Shown one piece after another: positions 1 through 10,100 of a stretch of 64,000 nt of DNA. The stretch is from Microbacterium terregens (GTDB taxonomy: Bacteria > Pseudomonadota > Alphaproteobacteria > Sphingomonadales > Sphingomonadaceae), in the NCBI RefSeq assembly GCF_027922045.1, contig NZ_BSEX01000006.1, forward strand, positions 802,649 to 866,648, given 5' to 3'. Position 1 is the stretch's first letter, and each line of letters begins with the position of its first letter. The notes under the pieces were generated by a model, which saw only the letters and a program-made list of their open reading frames with translations, was not told where the DNA came from and ran no database searches. The position numbers were made by a program, and so were the translations under genes.

Positions 1-620
1 TGCCCGGCGCCCTCCACCAGATAGGCGCCCCGGTTCCATTCGGCCGACTGGTTCGGGTCCGGCCGCAGCGGCTGCTTGGGCATGAACAGCAGCTTCCACG
101 CGCGCATCAGATAGCGCTGGTTGAACGGGAAGGAGAGCTGGTTGACCGCCACCGCCTGGTTCACCGGCCGCAGCGTGTTGAGGTACGCGCGGATCGCGAG
201 CACGTCGTCGGTGCTCATGTGGGTATAGGCGGTGTAGGGAAACGCCGGATACAGCTGCTGCCCGTCGTTGCGCACGCCGTGCCGCACCGCGCGCACGAAC
301 TCCGCATCGCTCCACGCGCCGATGCCGTTCTTGGGATCGGGCGTGATGTTCGACGAATAGATGGTGCCGAACGGCAGCTTGAACGCCAGGCCGCCGGCAA
401 AGGGCTCGCCATTGGGCGTCGAGTGGCAGGCGACACAATCCGCCGCGGTGGCGAGGTAGCGCCCCTTCTCCACGAGCGCGCGGCCGGTCGGCTGGGCGGG
501 GCTCGGCGCCACCGCCTCCAGCTTGGCGGGCCAGGCGAAGAAGGCGATCGCAGCCACCAGCAGCAGGCCGGCAACGGCCAGCGCGATCAGGCCGAAGCGC
601 CTGAGGCGAGAGCCCTTCAT
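1..620 (-). CDS. c-type cytochrome, electron acceptor of the adjacent dehydrogenase (partial, 3' end off window)
   Basis: The gene starts at ATG 620-618 and runs off the left edge, so about 206 residues are visible. An N-terminal membrane anchor/signal segment (about residues 10-28) is followed by a haem-binding CVACH motif, so the protein should be periplasmic and membrane-attached. The visible end (GAYLVEGAG) is the kind of sequence that precedes a second CxxCH in multi-haem cytochromes of the membrane-bound aldehyde/alcohol dehydrogenase family. Its ATG overlaps the stop of the large subunit (ATGA at 617-620), so the two are translationally coupled. It probably carries electrons from the molybdopterin enzyme to the respiratory chain. 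The number of haems cannot be counted here. Confidence 0.85.
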   Translation of the reverse strand, partial: MKGSRLRRFGLIALAVAGLLLVAAIAFFAWPAKLEAVAPSPAQPTGRALVEKGRYLATAADCVACHSTPNGEPFAGGLAFKLPFGTIYSSNITPDPKNGIGAWSDAEFVRAVRHGVRNDGQQLYPAFPYTAYTHMSTDDVLAIRAYLNTLRPVNQAVAVNQLSFPFNQRYLMRAWKLLFMPKQPLRPDPNQSAEWNRGAYLVEGAG

Positions 621-2956
621 GCCGCGCCTCCCGTGTCGCTACCCCAGGCGAGCGCTGCCGCGCCCAGCCCCAGCGCCACCGCGGGCGGCGCGATCACGCG
701 GTTGTGCGCGTCCTTCTCCATCAGCGCCGCACGGTCGATCGGCAGCCGCCGCAGCCGGATGCCGGTCGCCGCGAAGATCGCATTGGCGAGCGCGGGCGCT
801 GCCGACACGGTGCCCGCCTCGCCCACGCCGCCGGGATCGTCGGTGCTCTGGACGATGTGCACCTCGAACGGCGGCGTCTCGTTGATGCGCAGCTGGCGAT
901 AGTCGTTGAAGTTGCTCTGTTCGACCTGGCCTTCCTTGATGGTGATCGCATTGTAGAGCGCCGCCGAAAGGCCGAACAGCACGCCGCCCTCGATCTGCGC
1001 CTGGACGCTGTTGGGGTTCACCACCTGGCCGCAGTCGATCACCGCCACCAGCCGGCGCAGCCGCACCTCGCCCGCCGGGGTCACATGCGCCTCGCACACC
1101 AATGCCAGGTGGCTGCCGAAGCTGTCGTGCAGCGATACGCCGCGGCCGGTACGCGGCGGCAGCGGCTTGCCCCAGCCGGCCCGGCGCGCCGCCATCTCCA
1201 GCACCCGGTGCGAGCGCGGATTGTCCTTCAGCATCGCCAGCCGATATTCCACCGGATCGCGCCCCACCGAATGCGCGCATTCGTCCAGGAAGCTCTCGAC
1301 CACATGGACGTTGTGGGCCGGGCCCACGCCGCGCCACCAGTTGACCTTGATCGGCGGGTCGCGCCGGATCCAGTCCACGCGTACCGCCGGGATCGAATAA
1401 GGCGTCCGGTCCGCGCCCTCGACCGCGTCTGTGTCGAGCGTCCCGTCGGGAAGGCCGGTCGGCAGGTAGCTGCCCAGCACCGATCCGCCGGTGATCCGGT
1501 CGGTCATCACCTTGACCAGCCCGTCCGGGCCGAGCCCTGCGGCGATGCGGTCGTAATAGGCCGGGCGGAACAGGTCGTGGCGGATGTCCTGCTCGCGCGT
1601 CTGCACCACCTTGAGCGGATAGGGCACCTGGCGCGCGAACTGCACCGCCTGGGTGACGCTTTCGGCCACCAGCCGCCGGCCGAAGCCGCCGCCGATCAGG
1701 TGGTTGTGCACCATCACCCGCTCGGGCGGGATGCCCAGTACCTTGGCGGCCGCACCCTGCACCGCGGTCGGCGCCTGGGTGCCGACCCAGATGTCGCAAC
1801 CGTCCGGGCGCACATGCACCGTCGTGTTCATCGGCTCCATGGTGGCGTGCGCCAGGAACGGCAGCTCGTACACCGCCTCCACCCGGCTGTGCGCGTCGTC
1901 CATCGCCTCGTCGGCATCGCCCAGCTCGCGGCCCAGGATCGGCTTGCCGTTCTCGGACGCATGCTTCAGGTCGGCGAGGATCCGCTCGCTCGACACCTTC
2001 TCGTGGCCGGCGAAGTCCCAGCGCAGCTCCAGCTGCTCCAGCCCCTTCTTGGCCGCCCAGAAATGGTCGGCGACCACCGCCACCGCATTGTCGATGCGCA
2101 GCACGTCGACCACGCCCGGTACGGTGCGCGCGCCGCGGTCCTCCATCGATCGGAGCCGGCCGCCTTGGGCGGGGCAGATCTCCATCACCGCCACCTTCAT
2201 GTCCGGCACCTTCACGTCGATGCCGAACACCGCCGTGCCGTTGACCTTGGACGGCGTGTCCACCCGCTGCAGCGATCGCCCGATCAGCTTGAACTGGCCC
2301 GGCTGCTTGAGCGGCACGTTCTTGGGCACCGGCTGGTTGCGCACCGCCTGCACCAGCGCGCCATAAGGCAGCGACTGGCCGTTGGCGCGGCAATAGACGC
2401 GGCCCTGGTCGGCAAAGCAGGTGTCGGGCGCGACGTTCCAACGCTGGGCGGCGGCCGCGATCAACATGGTGCGCGCGGCCGCACCCGCCTGCCGCAGCGG
2501 ACCCCAGGCGCCGCGGGTGGAGGTCGATCCGCCCGTCGCCTGGCTCTTCAGGATCGGCTGGCTGTAGAGCAGCTCGTTGGGCGGTGCCGGCACCACCTCC
2601 ACCTGCTCGAGCGTGACTTCCAGTTCCTCGGCCAGCAGCATCGCCTCGCCGGTGTAGATGCCCTGCCCCATCTCGGTCGACGGGATGATGAAGGTGATCT
2701 TGCCCTCGGGCGGGATGCGGATGAAGCCGCCCGGCGCGAAGCCGTCGAAGGCGGCGCCGCTTTCCGGCCCGCCCGGCGTGATCGCGCGCAGCGAGGGCTC
2801 CTCGCCCTGGCTCTGCGCCGCCGCCTTGCCCGCGCGCCCCAGCACGGCGAAGCCGAACATGAACGTGCCCGCCTTCAGGAACCGGCGGCGCGAGGCGACG
2901 CTCAGGTCCTCGGGCTCCAGCACGCCATAGGCGGGCCGGCCGATCGGTCCGTGCAT
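617..2956 (-). CDS. xanthine dehydrogenase-family molybdopterin-binding subunit (IorB-like)
   Basis: This 779-residue protein is the large catalytic subunit of an isoquinoline 1-oxidoreductase/aldehyde dehydrogenase type enzyme. The N-terminus carries a twin-arginine motif (SRRRFLKAG, about residues 22-30) followed by a hydrophobic stretch, so it is expected to be exported folded through Tat. The cofactor-binding GGGFGRR loop and the C-terminal GVGEAG segment with the family's catalytic Glu are both present. The start ATG at 2956 shares a base with the TGA of the small subunit gene (TGATG), and its own stop overlaps the cytochrome start. The substrate (aldehyde or N-heterocycle) cannot be told from sequence. 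Confidence 0.9.
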   Translation of the reverse strand: MHGPIGRPAYGVLEPEDLSVASRRRFLKAGTFMFGFAVLGRAGKAAAQSQGEEPSLRAITPGGPESGAAFDGFAPGGFIRIPPEGKITFIIPSTEMGQGIYTGEAMLLAEELEVTLEQVEVVPAPPNELLYSQPILKSQATGGSTSTRGAWGPLRQAGAAARTMLIAAAAQRWNVAPDTCFADQGRVYCRANGQSLPYGALVQAVRNQPVPKNVPLKQPGQFKLIGRSLQRVDTPSKVNGTAVFGIDVKVPDMKVAVMEICPAQGGRLRSMEDRGARTVPGVVDVLRIDNAVAVVADHFWAAKKGLEQLELRWDFAGHEKVSSERILADLKHASENGKPILGRELGDADEAMDDAHSRVEAVYELPFLAHATMEPMNTTVHVRPDGCDIWVGTQAPTAVQGAAAKVLGIPPERVMVHNHLIGGGFGRRLVAESVTQAVQFARQVPYPLKVVQTREQDIRHDLFRPAYYDRIAAGLGPDGLVKVMTDRITGGSVLGSYLPTGLPDGTLDTDAVEGADRTPYSIPAVRVDWIRRDPPIKVNWWRGVGPAHNVHVVESFLDECAHSVGRDPVEYRLAMLKDNPRSHRVLEMAARRAGWGKPLPPRTGRGVSLHDSFGSHLALVCEAHVTPAGEVRLRRLVAVIDCGQVVNPNSVQAQIEGGVLFGLSAALYNAITIKEGQVEQSNFNDYRQLRINETPPFEVHIVQSTDDPGGVGEAGTVSAAPALANAIFAATGIRLRRLPIDRAALMEKDAHNRVIAPPAVALGLGAAALAWGSDTGGAA

Positions 2957-3423
2957 CAGACGGTCTCCGCCGGCAGCCCGGCCGCGCGCTTGATGGCGGC
3001 GCGGATGCGGGGATAGGTGGCGCAGCGGCAGATGTTGCCCGACATGGCGGCGTCGATCGCGGCATCGTCGGGCGCCGGGTTGCGCCCCAGCAGCGCCGCT
3101 GCCGACATGATCTGGCCCGACTGGCAATAGCCGCACTGGACGACCTCGACGCCCAGCCACGCCTCTTGCACCTTGCGGCCGATCTCGGTCTCGCCCACCG
3201 CCTCGACGGTGGTGACGGCGCGGTTGCCGACGGCGGAGACCGGCAGCACGCAGCTGCGTGCCGGCTTGCCGTCGACATGCACCGTGCAGGCGCCGCACTG
3301 GGCGATGCCGCAGCCGAACTTGGTGCCGGTAAGGCCGACCACGTCGCGCAGCACCCACAGCAGCGGCATGTCGGGCGGCACGTCGACCTCGCGGGCCTCG
3401 CCATTGATCAGGATCGTCGTCAC
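2956..3423 (-). CDS. (2Fe-2S)-binding small subunit of the molybdopterin dehydrogenase (IorA-like)
   Basis: A 155-residue electron-transfer subunit with an N-terminal plant-type 2Fe-2S ferredoxin domain (CGIAQCGAC followed by a further Cys) and a C-terminal 2Fe-2S domain (CGYCQSGQ and CRCATY). I chose GTG 3423-3421 over the upstream ATG at 3459 because GGAG lies about seven bases before the GTG and the family starts with this beta-strand (VTTILINGE). It is the first gene of a three-gene operon with the large subunit and cytochrome c. It has no export signal, so it would be carried across the membrane with the Tat-targeted large subunit, as is usual in this family. Confidence 0.9.
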   Translation of the reverse strand: MTTILINGEAREVDVPPDMPLLWVLRDVVGLTGTKFGCGIAQCGACTVHVDGKPARSCVLPVSAVGNRAVTTVEAVGETEIGRKVQEAWLGVEVVQCGYCQSGQIMSAAALLGRNPAPDDAAIDAAMSGNICRCATYPRIRAAIKRAAGLPAETV

Positions 3424-3510
3424 TCGTGTCTCCGCATCGCGCCGCCTGTTCCGCGGCACGCAATGCGGCGAGCGCTACGCCCGCGCTTCCGCGCCGTGCA
3501 ACAACCCAGG

Positions 3511-4008
3511 TCAGCCTTCCTGCAACGCCTCTTGGTTGATCTCGGCGTCGGCGATCGCGGTCAGATCCTCGTCGGTCTGCGATTCTTCCTGCAGCGTCTC
3601 GTCGAGCAGCGCCACGGCATCCTTCAGGCCGAGCACGCCGGCCCAGCGCTTGAGCGTGCCATAGCGGGTGATCTCGTAATGCTCGACGGCCTGGGCCGCC
3701 GCCAGCAGCCCCGCGTCCAGCGCCGGAGTATCCTTATACTCCTCCATGATCTCCTCGCCCTCGGCCAGGATGCCCTCGATCGCGTCGCAGGTCTTGCCGC
3801 GCGGGGCCTTGCCGATGATCTCGAACACCTGCTGCAGGCGCTCGATCTGGCCTTCGGTCTGCTCCTTGTGCTTCTCGAACGCGGCCTTGAGCGCCTCCGA
3901 CTGCGCCGCCCGCTTCATCTTGGGCAGCGACTTCAGGATCTTGCGCTCGGCGTAGTAGATGTCCTTGAGCGTGTCGTGAAACAGGGTGTCCAGGGTCTTT
4001 TGCGCCAC
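3511..4008 (-). CDS. DUF892 (YciE/YciF-type) ferritin-like protein
   Basis: A 165-residue predicted four-helix protein of the YciE/YciF family, with the typical opening TLDTLFHDTLKDIYYAE and later acidic/His residues (AVEHYEITRYG) placed as in the ferritin-like di-metal site. Members are linked to stress responses, but the reaction is not established. The GTG start at 4008 is preferred because GGAGG lies eight bases upstream and the length then matches the family; an ATG at 4044 would add twelve unrelated residues. It is a single-gene unit between the dehydrogenase operon and the sulfatase gene. Confidence 0.85.
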   Translation of the reverse strand: MAQKTLDTLFHDTLKDIYYAERKILKSLPKMKRAAQSEALKAAFEKHKEQTEGQIERLQQVFEIIGKAPRGKTCDAIEGILAEGEEIMEEYKDTPALDAGLLAAAQAVEHYEITRYGTLKRWAGVLGLKDAVALLDETLQEESQTDEDLTAIADAEINQEALQEG

Positions 4009-4108
4009 GGCTTGGTCCTCCAGCTGGTCCGACTGAAACCGCACGACCCCGGGAAGGTTCCTGCTCCGCCCCGTGAGGCGGTGATCCGCAGGTGACGCAC
4101 GGCAACCC

Positions 4109-5785
4109 TCACTCGATCACCAGCCGGACATCCCAGCTCTGCAGGCCGCTCATGGGCAGGAAACTGCCGTCGTCGCGGCCGATCTCGCGCGCGATGATCG
4201 CGTTCAGCTTCGCGTTCAGCGCCTCGATCAGGTCCAGATTGGCGTCGCCGTCCGCCGCCAGGTTGCGCAGTTCCCCCGGGTCCTCGACCGTGTCGAACAG
4301 CTCCAGGTCGTTGTAGGACGTCAGCGCCTCGACCGTCTCCGGGAGATTGTGCTGGCGCAGGGAGAAGTAGCGCGCGAACTTGTACCGGCCGTCGTAGAGG
4401 CAGCGGATACCGGATCGTTTGGTCAGGTCCATCGGCACCTTGCCGATCGCCAGCTGCTTCCCCTCCGCCGTCAGCGCGTCACTTCGCCGGATCGCCTGGA
4501 CTTTCCCGAGGTAATCGCCGTCGGCATAGGTGAACATGCTGAAGCAGTAGAGGCTGTCCTCTCGGATCGCGTCGACGGGCGCGGCTTCCGGTTGCGACAG
4601 GAGCGGGGAGAAATCCACGCCCTGCCGCTTGCCCAGGATGGCGTCACGCTGCTCGGCGGCAAGGCCGGTCAAGGCCAGCAGCGTCGGCGCCACGTCCAGA
4701 TGGCAGGTCAGCGCCTCGCATGCCGATCCGCCCGGATAGGCCGGGTGTGCCACGATCATCGGCACGTTGATCTGCTCGCGGTACACCGACGATCCCTTGC
4801 CATGCATGCCATGCGAGCCGCCGAGTTCGCCGTGGTCGGAGGTGAAGACCACGATGGTGCTCTCCGTGAGCCCCAGGCTGTCGAGCTCGTCCAGCACGCG
4901 CTGCACGTGACGGTCGCTGTCGCGGATGCAATTGAAATAATAGTCCTGCAGCTTGCGCCAGCGGCGATCCTCGTCCGCAAAGTCGCCGACCAGCGCCGCG
5001 CGGGCGCGCTGGTACTCCGCATGGGCCTGCGGACGCCCCGGCTCGTCGAACCGCTGGTGGCGGTTGGCGGGCAGCGGGACGTCGGCCCACTCCGCCTTGT
5101 AGAGCTCGTTCTCCGGCGGTTGCGCCGGGTTCATCGAGACGCCGCCCTCGTTGATCGCGCCCGTCCACTGGACCTGCTCGTCCGGCCGGTCGGTGTCGAT
5201 GAACATGACGTCGTGCGGATTGACCAGGTTGAGCGCGAGGAACCAGTTGCGCCCCGCCCGGCGCAGCGACTGGCCGGTGCCGCGAAGCCAGTTCACCGTC
5301 TGGGCGGCGATGATCTCGTCGTACAGATAGCCGCCTTGCGACCAGCCGATCGCATCGCCGATGCCGTGATAGTCGCTGAACCCGTACCGCTCCATCACCT
5401 GGGCGAGCCGGGGTTCGGTGTGGATGCCCCCTTCGAACGCGGCGGTCAGGTGCCATTTGCCCTTGTAGACGGCGTAATAGCCCGCCTGCCGCATCATCGA
5501 CCCCAGCGTGCCGAGCGCCGGATCGAGGTCGTTGGTCATCCACGGCAGGCCGAAGTTGTCGAACATGCCCGTCACCGGCATGTGCCACCCCGTGTAGAGC
5601 ACGGAGCGGGAGGACGTGCAGACGTTGGAGCAGTTCTGGTGCCGGTTGAAGCTGGTGCCCTCGCGGATCAGCCGCTCGCGCGCCGGCACGGGGAAGGGAT
5701 AGCGGCCGAAATGCCGCTCCTGATCGACCACCACCAGCAGGATGTTGTAGCCGCTGGGAGGCGAGGCGGGCGGATGGATCGTCAT
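4109..5785 (-). CDS. sulfatase-family hydrolase (alkaline phosphatase superfamily)
   Basis: This 558-residue protein begins with the metal-binding strand ILLVVVDQ (Asp21, Gln22), the version seen in phosphonate monoester hydrolases and some arylsulfatases. The nucleophile motif is CTSSRSVLYTG with Cys56; the usual formylglycine motif is C-x-P/A-S-R, so Ser replaces Pro/Ala here. A second metal/active-site region (FTSDHGELGGSHGMHGKG) follows near residue 310-330. No signal peptide is visible, so a cytoplasmic hydrolase is likely. If Cys56 is converted to formylglycine, a maturase encoded elsewhere is needed. Start ATG at 5785. It could act on sulfate or phosphonate/phosphodiester substrates. 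Confidence 0.85.
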   Translation of the reverse strand: MTIHPPASPPSGYNILLVVVDQERHFGRYPFPVPARERLIREGTSFNRHQNCSNVCTSSRSVLYTGWHMPVTGMFDNFGLPWMTNDLDPALGTLGSMMRQAGYYAVYKGKWHLTAAFEGGIHTEPRLAQVMERYGFSDYHGIGDAIGWSQGGYLYDEIIAAQTVNWLRGTGQSLRRAGRNWFLALNLVNPHDVMFIDTDRPDEQVQWTGAINEGGVSMNPAQPPENELYKAEWADVPLPANRHQRFDEPGRPQAHAEYQRARAALVGDFADEDRRWRKLQDYYFNCIRDSDRHVQRVLDELDSLGLTESTIVVFTSDHGELGGSHGMHGKGSSVYREQINVPMIVAHPAYPGGSACEALTCHLDVAPTLLALTGLAAEQRDAILGKRQGVDFSPLLSQPEAAPVDAIREDSLYCFSMFTYADGDYLGKVQAIRRSDALTAEGKQLAIGKVPMDLTKRSGIRCLYDGRYKFARYFSLRQHNLPETVEALTSYNDLELFDTVEDPGELRNLAADGDANLDLIEALNAKLNAIIAREIGRDDGSFLPMSGLQSWDVRLVIE

Positions 5786-6114
5786 GGGCGCTCCGATGCC
5801 AGGGGCACGCTCCCAGCTGGCGGAGCGGCGCCCGGGGAAAGAAGATCCACCGCAAGGCGGCGCCTTCGTTCCGCCGCCTCGCCGGTGGTTTATTGTGTAC
5901 CAGGCACGCCCCGGCCAGCCGAGGCGGCTGCCCCGCGCGACGGAGGCGGTGCGAAGCTGAAGCAGCCGGGCGGCCCCGGTTATCGGGTGTTTCCACCAAA
6001 TGTCGGGCGAGCAACCCCCAGCTAGCCAGGCCGGAACGCGCCGCGATACACCCGATGCCGTCCGGGCCGGCGACCTGCGCCGCGCCTCTTCGACCCTGCG
6101 GGTGGAGTTGCATC
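5786..6114. other. intergenic region between divergent genes (329 bp)
   Basis: This stretch separates the divergent sulfatase and barrel-protein genes and must hold both promoters. I see no confident -35/-10 pair, operator palindrome or small gene. Open frames here are extensions of neighbouring genes or shadows. Confidence 0.4.
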
Positions 6115-6954
6115 GTGACGCTGCATTGCGCATCCTGGCTCGGTTCGATGGTCGCCGCCGCGGCGCTGGCGACGCTGGGCTGCACCGCGGCCCACGCGCA
6201 GGATCAGGACCAGGACCACCCCTCCACCGACATCGACGAACTGGCCCGCAGGGTCTCGAATCCCGCGTCCTTCATGATCAGCGTTCCGGTCCATTCGGAA
6301 CTCAGCATCGGCGGCGACGACACCGGCAACTCCCAGCACTATCTGCTGGACGTGGAGCCGGTGCTGCCGTTCCGGCTCACCCCGAACTGGAACCTCATCT
6401 CGCACACCGACTTCCCGCTCGCCTATGCCGATCCGGCGGGGCCGCGCGGGGGCGTCTTCGGGCTGGGCGACATCCACCAGACGATCTCCTTCACGCCGGC
6501 GGGCCACAAGGGGTTCATCTGGGCGGTCGGCCCGCAGGTCAGCCTGCCCACCGCCACCAGCAGCAAGCTCGGCTCGGGCAAGCTTGCGATGGGGCCGTCG
6601 GTATTGCTGCTGAGGCAGAGCGCGACGATGACCTTCGGCCTCTCCGCCGATCACCTCTGGTCGATCGCGGGCAAGGACGACCGCGAGGATATCAGCGCCA
6701 CCGAAGTGCAGCCCTTCGTCGCCTGGCACATCGGGCAAGGCCGCACGATCTCGACCAACGTCGACGTCGGCTACGACTGGAAACACAAGCAGTGGGAGCT
6801 GCCGGTCTCGCTTTCCTATTCCAAGGTGCTCAAGATCGGCGAGCAGGCGCTGAGCATGTCGATCGGCGGCAAATACTGGTTGGAAAGCCCGACGGGCGGG
6901 TCCGATTTCGGCCTCAGGATCGGCGCCGTTCTGCTCTTTCCTCAGAAACGCTGA
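6115..6954 (+). CDS. predicted outer-membrane beta-barrel protein, transporter-like
   Basis: A 279-residue exported protein. GTG 6115 is chosen because GGAG lies seven bases upstream and a signal peptide follows directly, ending ...AAHAQ; the open frame extends upstream but that part is Arg/Pro-rich and unlike a leader. The mature part is a series of alternating hydrophobic strands ending at Lys-Arg (LLFPQKR), with conserved-looking segments such as GLGDIHQTISF and WAVGPQVSLPTAT that match the family often annotated only as 'transporter' or 'outer membrane beta-barrel'. Substrate unknown. It is divergent from the sulfatase gene, but a joint function is only a guess. Confidence 0.65.
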   Translation: MTLHCASWLGSMVAAAALATLGCTAAHAQDQDQDHPSTDIDELARRVSNPASFMISVPVHSELSIGGDDTGNSQHYLLDVEPVLPFRLTPNWNLISHTDFPLAYADPAGPRGGVFGLGDIHQTISFTPAGHKGFIWAVGPQVSLPTATSSKLGSGKLAMGPSVLLLRQSATMTFGLSADHLWSIAGKDDREDISATEVQPFVAWHIGQGRTISTNVDVGYDWKHKQWELPVSLSYSKVLKIGEQALSMSIGGKYWLESPTGGSDFGLRIGAVLLFPQKR

Positions 6955-7065
6955 GTCCGTCAGCGCGTCGCGGCGTCCGAATTGTGCGGTAGTGCCGCCC
7001 TCGACGCAGAACCCCAAGTACGGCCAAAGTTCTCAGCCAGCGCCTGTTCCATCAGGCACAAGTAC

Positions 7066-7093
7066 TGGACAGAGAAACGAGATGTCATAATAC
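7066..7093 (+). promoter_or_regulatory. sigma70-type promoter for the autotransporter gene
   Basis: TGGACA at 7066-7071 and TAATAC at 7088-7093 are separated by 16 bases, with the start codon about 35 bases downstream. This is the best promoter-like pair in the gap between the barrel protein and the autotransporter. Confidence 0.5.
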
Positions 7094-7129
7094 CCGCCAT
7101 GCGGCGATGCCGCTTGGGGGGATGTCAAC

Positions 7130-10100
7130 ATGATCCGTTACGTGTCGCGGGCGCGCAGCCGCCGTGTGTCTTTCGCGCTTGGCACCAGCACGCTTGCTTT
7201 GGGCTTCTTGCTGCCGGCCGCCGCACAAGCGCAATGCGCGCCGGAGCCGACCGCCGCGAACGAAACCACCGTCTGCACCGGTACGGACAGCGACGGCATC
7301 CGCGTGACCACGCCGGGGACCGGCGTGCGGGTAGAAACCGGGGCCGCGGTATCCAACACGAACGCCTCCGCGATCGCCGTCGACGTGCCTGTCAGCGGCG
7401 GCTTCTCTCAGACGGTGTCGATCGACGTTCTCGGCAGCGTTTCCGCCTCCGGACACGATGCGATTGTGGTCGCGTCGGGAACGCCAACCTCCGACACCTA
7501 CTATAGCCGCCAAGAGGTGACGCTGACGCTCGGCGAAGGTGCCAGCGTCACGGGCACCACTGCCCTTGCGCTCGTTCAATCCCCCGGAAACGCAGACGGG
7601 ACGGTCGTCGCTACGGTGAACAATTCCGGCACGCTGATCGGAACGGGCGGCGTCGCCCTGCTCGGTAACGTGATCTCGACTGAGAACGGCTATCCGGCGC
7701 AGCTTACCCAGTTCTCCACCATCACCAACCGGGCGAGCGGCCGCATCGTCGGTGGCATTCTGGGTCCTGTCGAAACCCTTTCGAACGCGGGCAGCATCGA
7801 CGGCGGCAGCCGCAGCGCGCTCGAAACCAACTATGCGGATGTGACGAACAGTGCCGGTGCCACGATCCGTTCCGCCTCGACGGGGGCGACTATCTCCGGC
7901 GGCGACGCCTATTACTTGACCGTCGAGAACGCCGGCACGATCGAGAATTCCGGCGCGGGCGGCGCCTTGTCGGGCGGAACGGTGCGCGTCATCAACGAAG
8001 CGGGGGGCCGGATCACCGGCAGCATCACCGCCGCGACGTCGCTCGATCTCGTCAACGCCGGCACCATCATTGGCGACATCATTGGCGGCTGGGATTCGAA
8101 CACGATCGATTCCACGGCTGGGCGAGTCGACGGCTCGCTCACCCTCGGGGATGGCGACGACACGTTGATCTCGCGGTACGTCGGCAGCCGCACCCTGGCG
8201 ACCGGTTTCAGCGGCACCATCGGCGGCGGTGGCGGCGAAAACACCCAGCGCGTGCAATTCGCGACCGACACCAGCGTGACCACCCCGATCGATCTGGCTA
8301 CCGGGTTCCAGCAGCTCGTGCTGGCTGCAGACGCCGGTGTCACGGCCACGCTAGAAGCGGGTTTTTCGACGCCGCGCGCACTGGTACTGGGCGGCCGTGG
8401 CACGGTGGTCAACCGCGCGACGATTGACCTCGTCGGGACGGCCGTGACCGATCTAGGCTATTCCTTCGGCAGCAGCGCCTGGTTCCGCAACGAAGGATCG
8501 ATCACCGCTTCGTTGCGCGGCGACAACTACGAAGGCGGCGTCGAACTCAGCAATAACAACTTTGCCAACACCGGCAGCCTGACCGTGTACGGCGGCACCG
8601 GCGTGTCGATGTCGTACAACGACATCGACAACAGCGGTACCATCACCGCAACCGGCAAGGCCGTGAACGTCTTCGACGGGGTACTGACGAACAGCGGGAC
8701 GATCGTCTCGACAGGTGGGATCGGCGTCGATCTGTACGGCAACACCGGCTACACCGGGAGCAACAGCGGTACCATCCGTGGCGCCACCTTCGGTGCGGTG
8801 ATCGGGGTCGACTTCACCAATTCCGGTACGATCAGCTCGGCCGAAACCGGCGTTCAGGTCAGACCCTACGGCTTCTTCGTCAACGCCGCGGGTGGCGTCG
8901 TGTCGGGAGGAACCGGCCCCGCCATCACGGCGTACGGCTTCAACGCCGGCGTTGCCAATGCCGGAGTCATCAACGGCGACGTGGTCTTCAGCGGCATCGA
9001 CTCACCGGGCAGTGACCTCGTCTACCTGGCGCTGCCGGGTGGTATGCTCAACGGCAACCTGATCCTTGGCGGGGGGGCGACGCTTGTCACCGACCTGGTC
9101 AACACCGGGCCTGGCGCCTTCGCCGGCATCTCGGGGACGGTAACCGCCGGCGCTGCCTCCTCGCTCCGCTATGCGGTCAACGCCGATGCGAGCGCGACCT
9201 TGCCCGCCGGCGCCGTAGGCCCCTTCAGCACCGCCGGCTATCAACTCGCCAACGGTGCCACGCTGTCGCTCACGGCGCCAGCCGGCCAGGTGCGCACGCA
9301 GTCGTTGCTGCTCGCCGGCAGCGGCAGCGTCGATCTCGACGCGGACATTTTCGAGACGACGGGCGCTGCGGCCGCACTGACGTCCGTGCCCTCGATCCCC
9401 TATCCAGGCGCGCCGAACGTGGCAGACGGCCTGTCGATCGTCAGCCGGGGCTCGCTCGCCATCAATGGCGAGGGTGCGGACCCGTATTCCTGGTACACCA
9501 GCGGCGTGGTCAGCCTGTCCATGGCGGACAGCTTCACCAACGCGGGCGTCATCACCGTCAACGATCCCATGCGCCATGGCTTGGCGGGCGTGTTCCAGGG
9601 CGCCAGCGTGACCAACGAAGGCCGGATCCTGCTGGATGGCGGCAACGGCATCGCGGCCTTCGGGACCGTCGTCAACACCGGCACCATCGAGCAGCTGGCG
9701 GGCGGGCTGGCGGGGAACGGCGTAACGTTCGCGAGCGGCAGCCTCGACAATCGCGGCACGATCAAGGTCGATGGCAGCGCCGTCCTGGTCGGCTCGTACT
9801 TTGGGTCCGAACCGGTCAGCGTGACCAACTCCGGCACGCTCGCCTCGACAACCGGTCCCGCCGTCACGAGCACGGACACTTTTTATCGGCAGTTGACGCT
9901 CACCAATCTCGCCGGCGGCACCATCGCCGGCGGCAACGGCATTGCCGTTCAGGTCAACGGTGCCGTGCTGCGCAATGCCGGCGTCATCACCGGCACCGTC
10001 GATCTCGGATATCGCGCGCCCAATTATCCGGGCGACACTTCACGCTCCTACCTCAGCAGCACCTATATCGCCGATGGTGGCACGATCCTGGGCGACCTGC

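Noticed and set aside
704..3016. Long plus-strand frame opposite the molybdopterin subunit
   Set aside because: It is a His/Arg-rich shadow of the real minus-strand gene with no ribosome binding site or motif.
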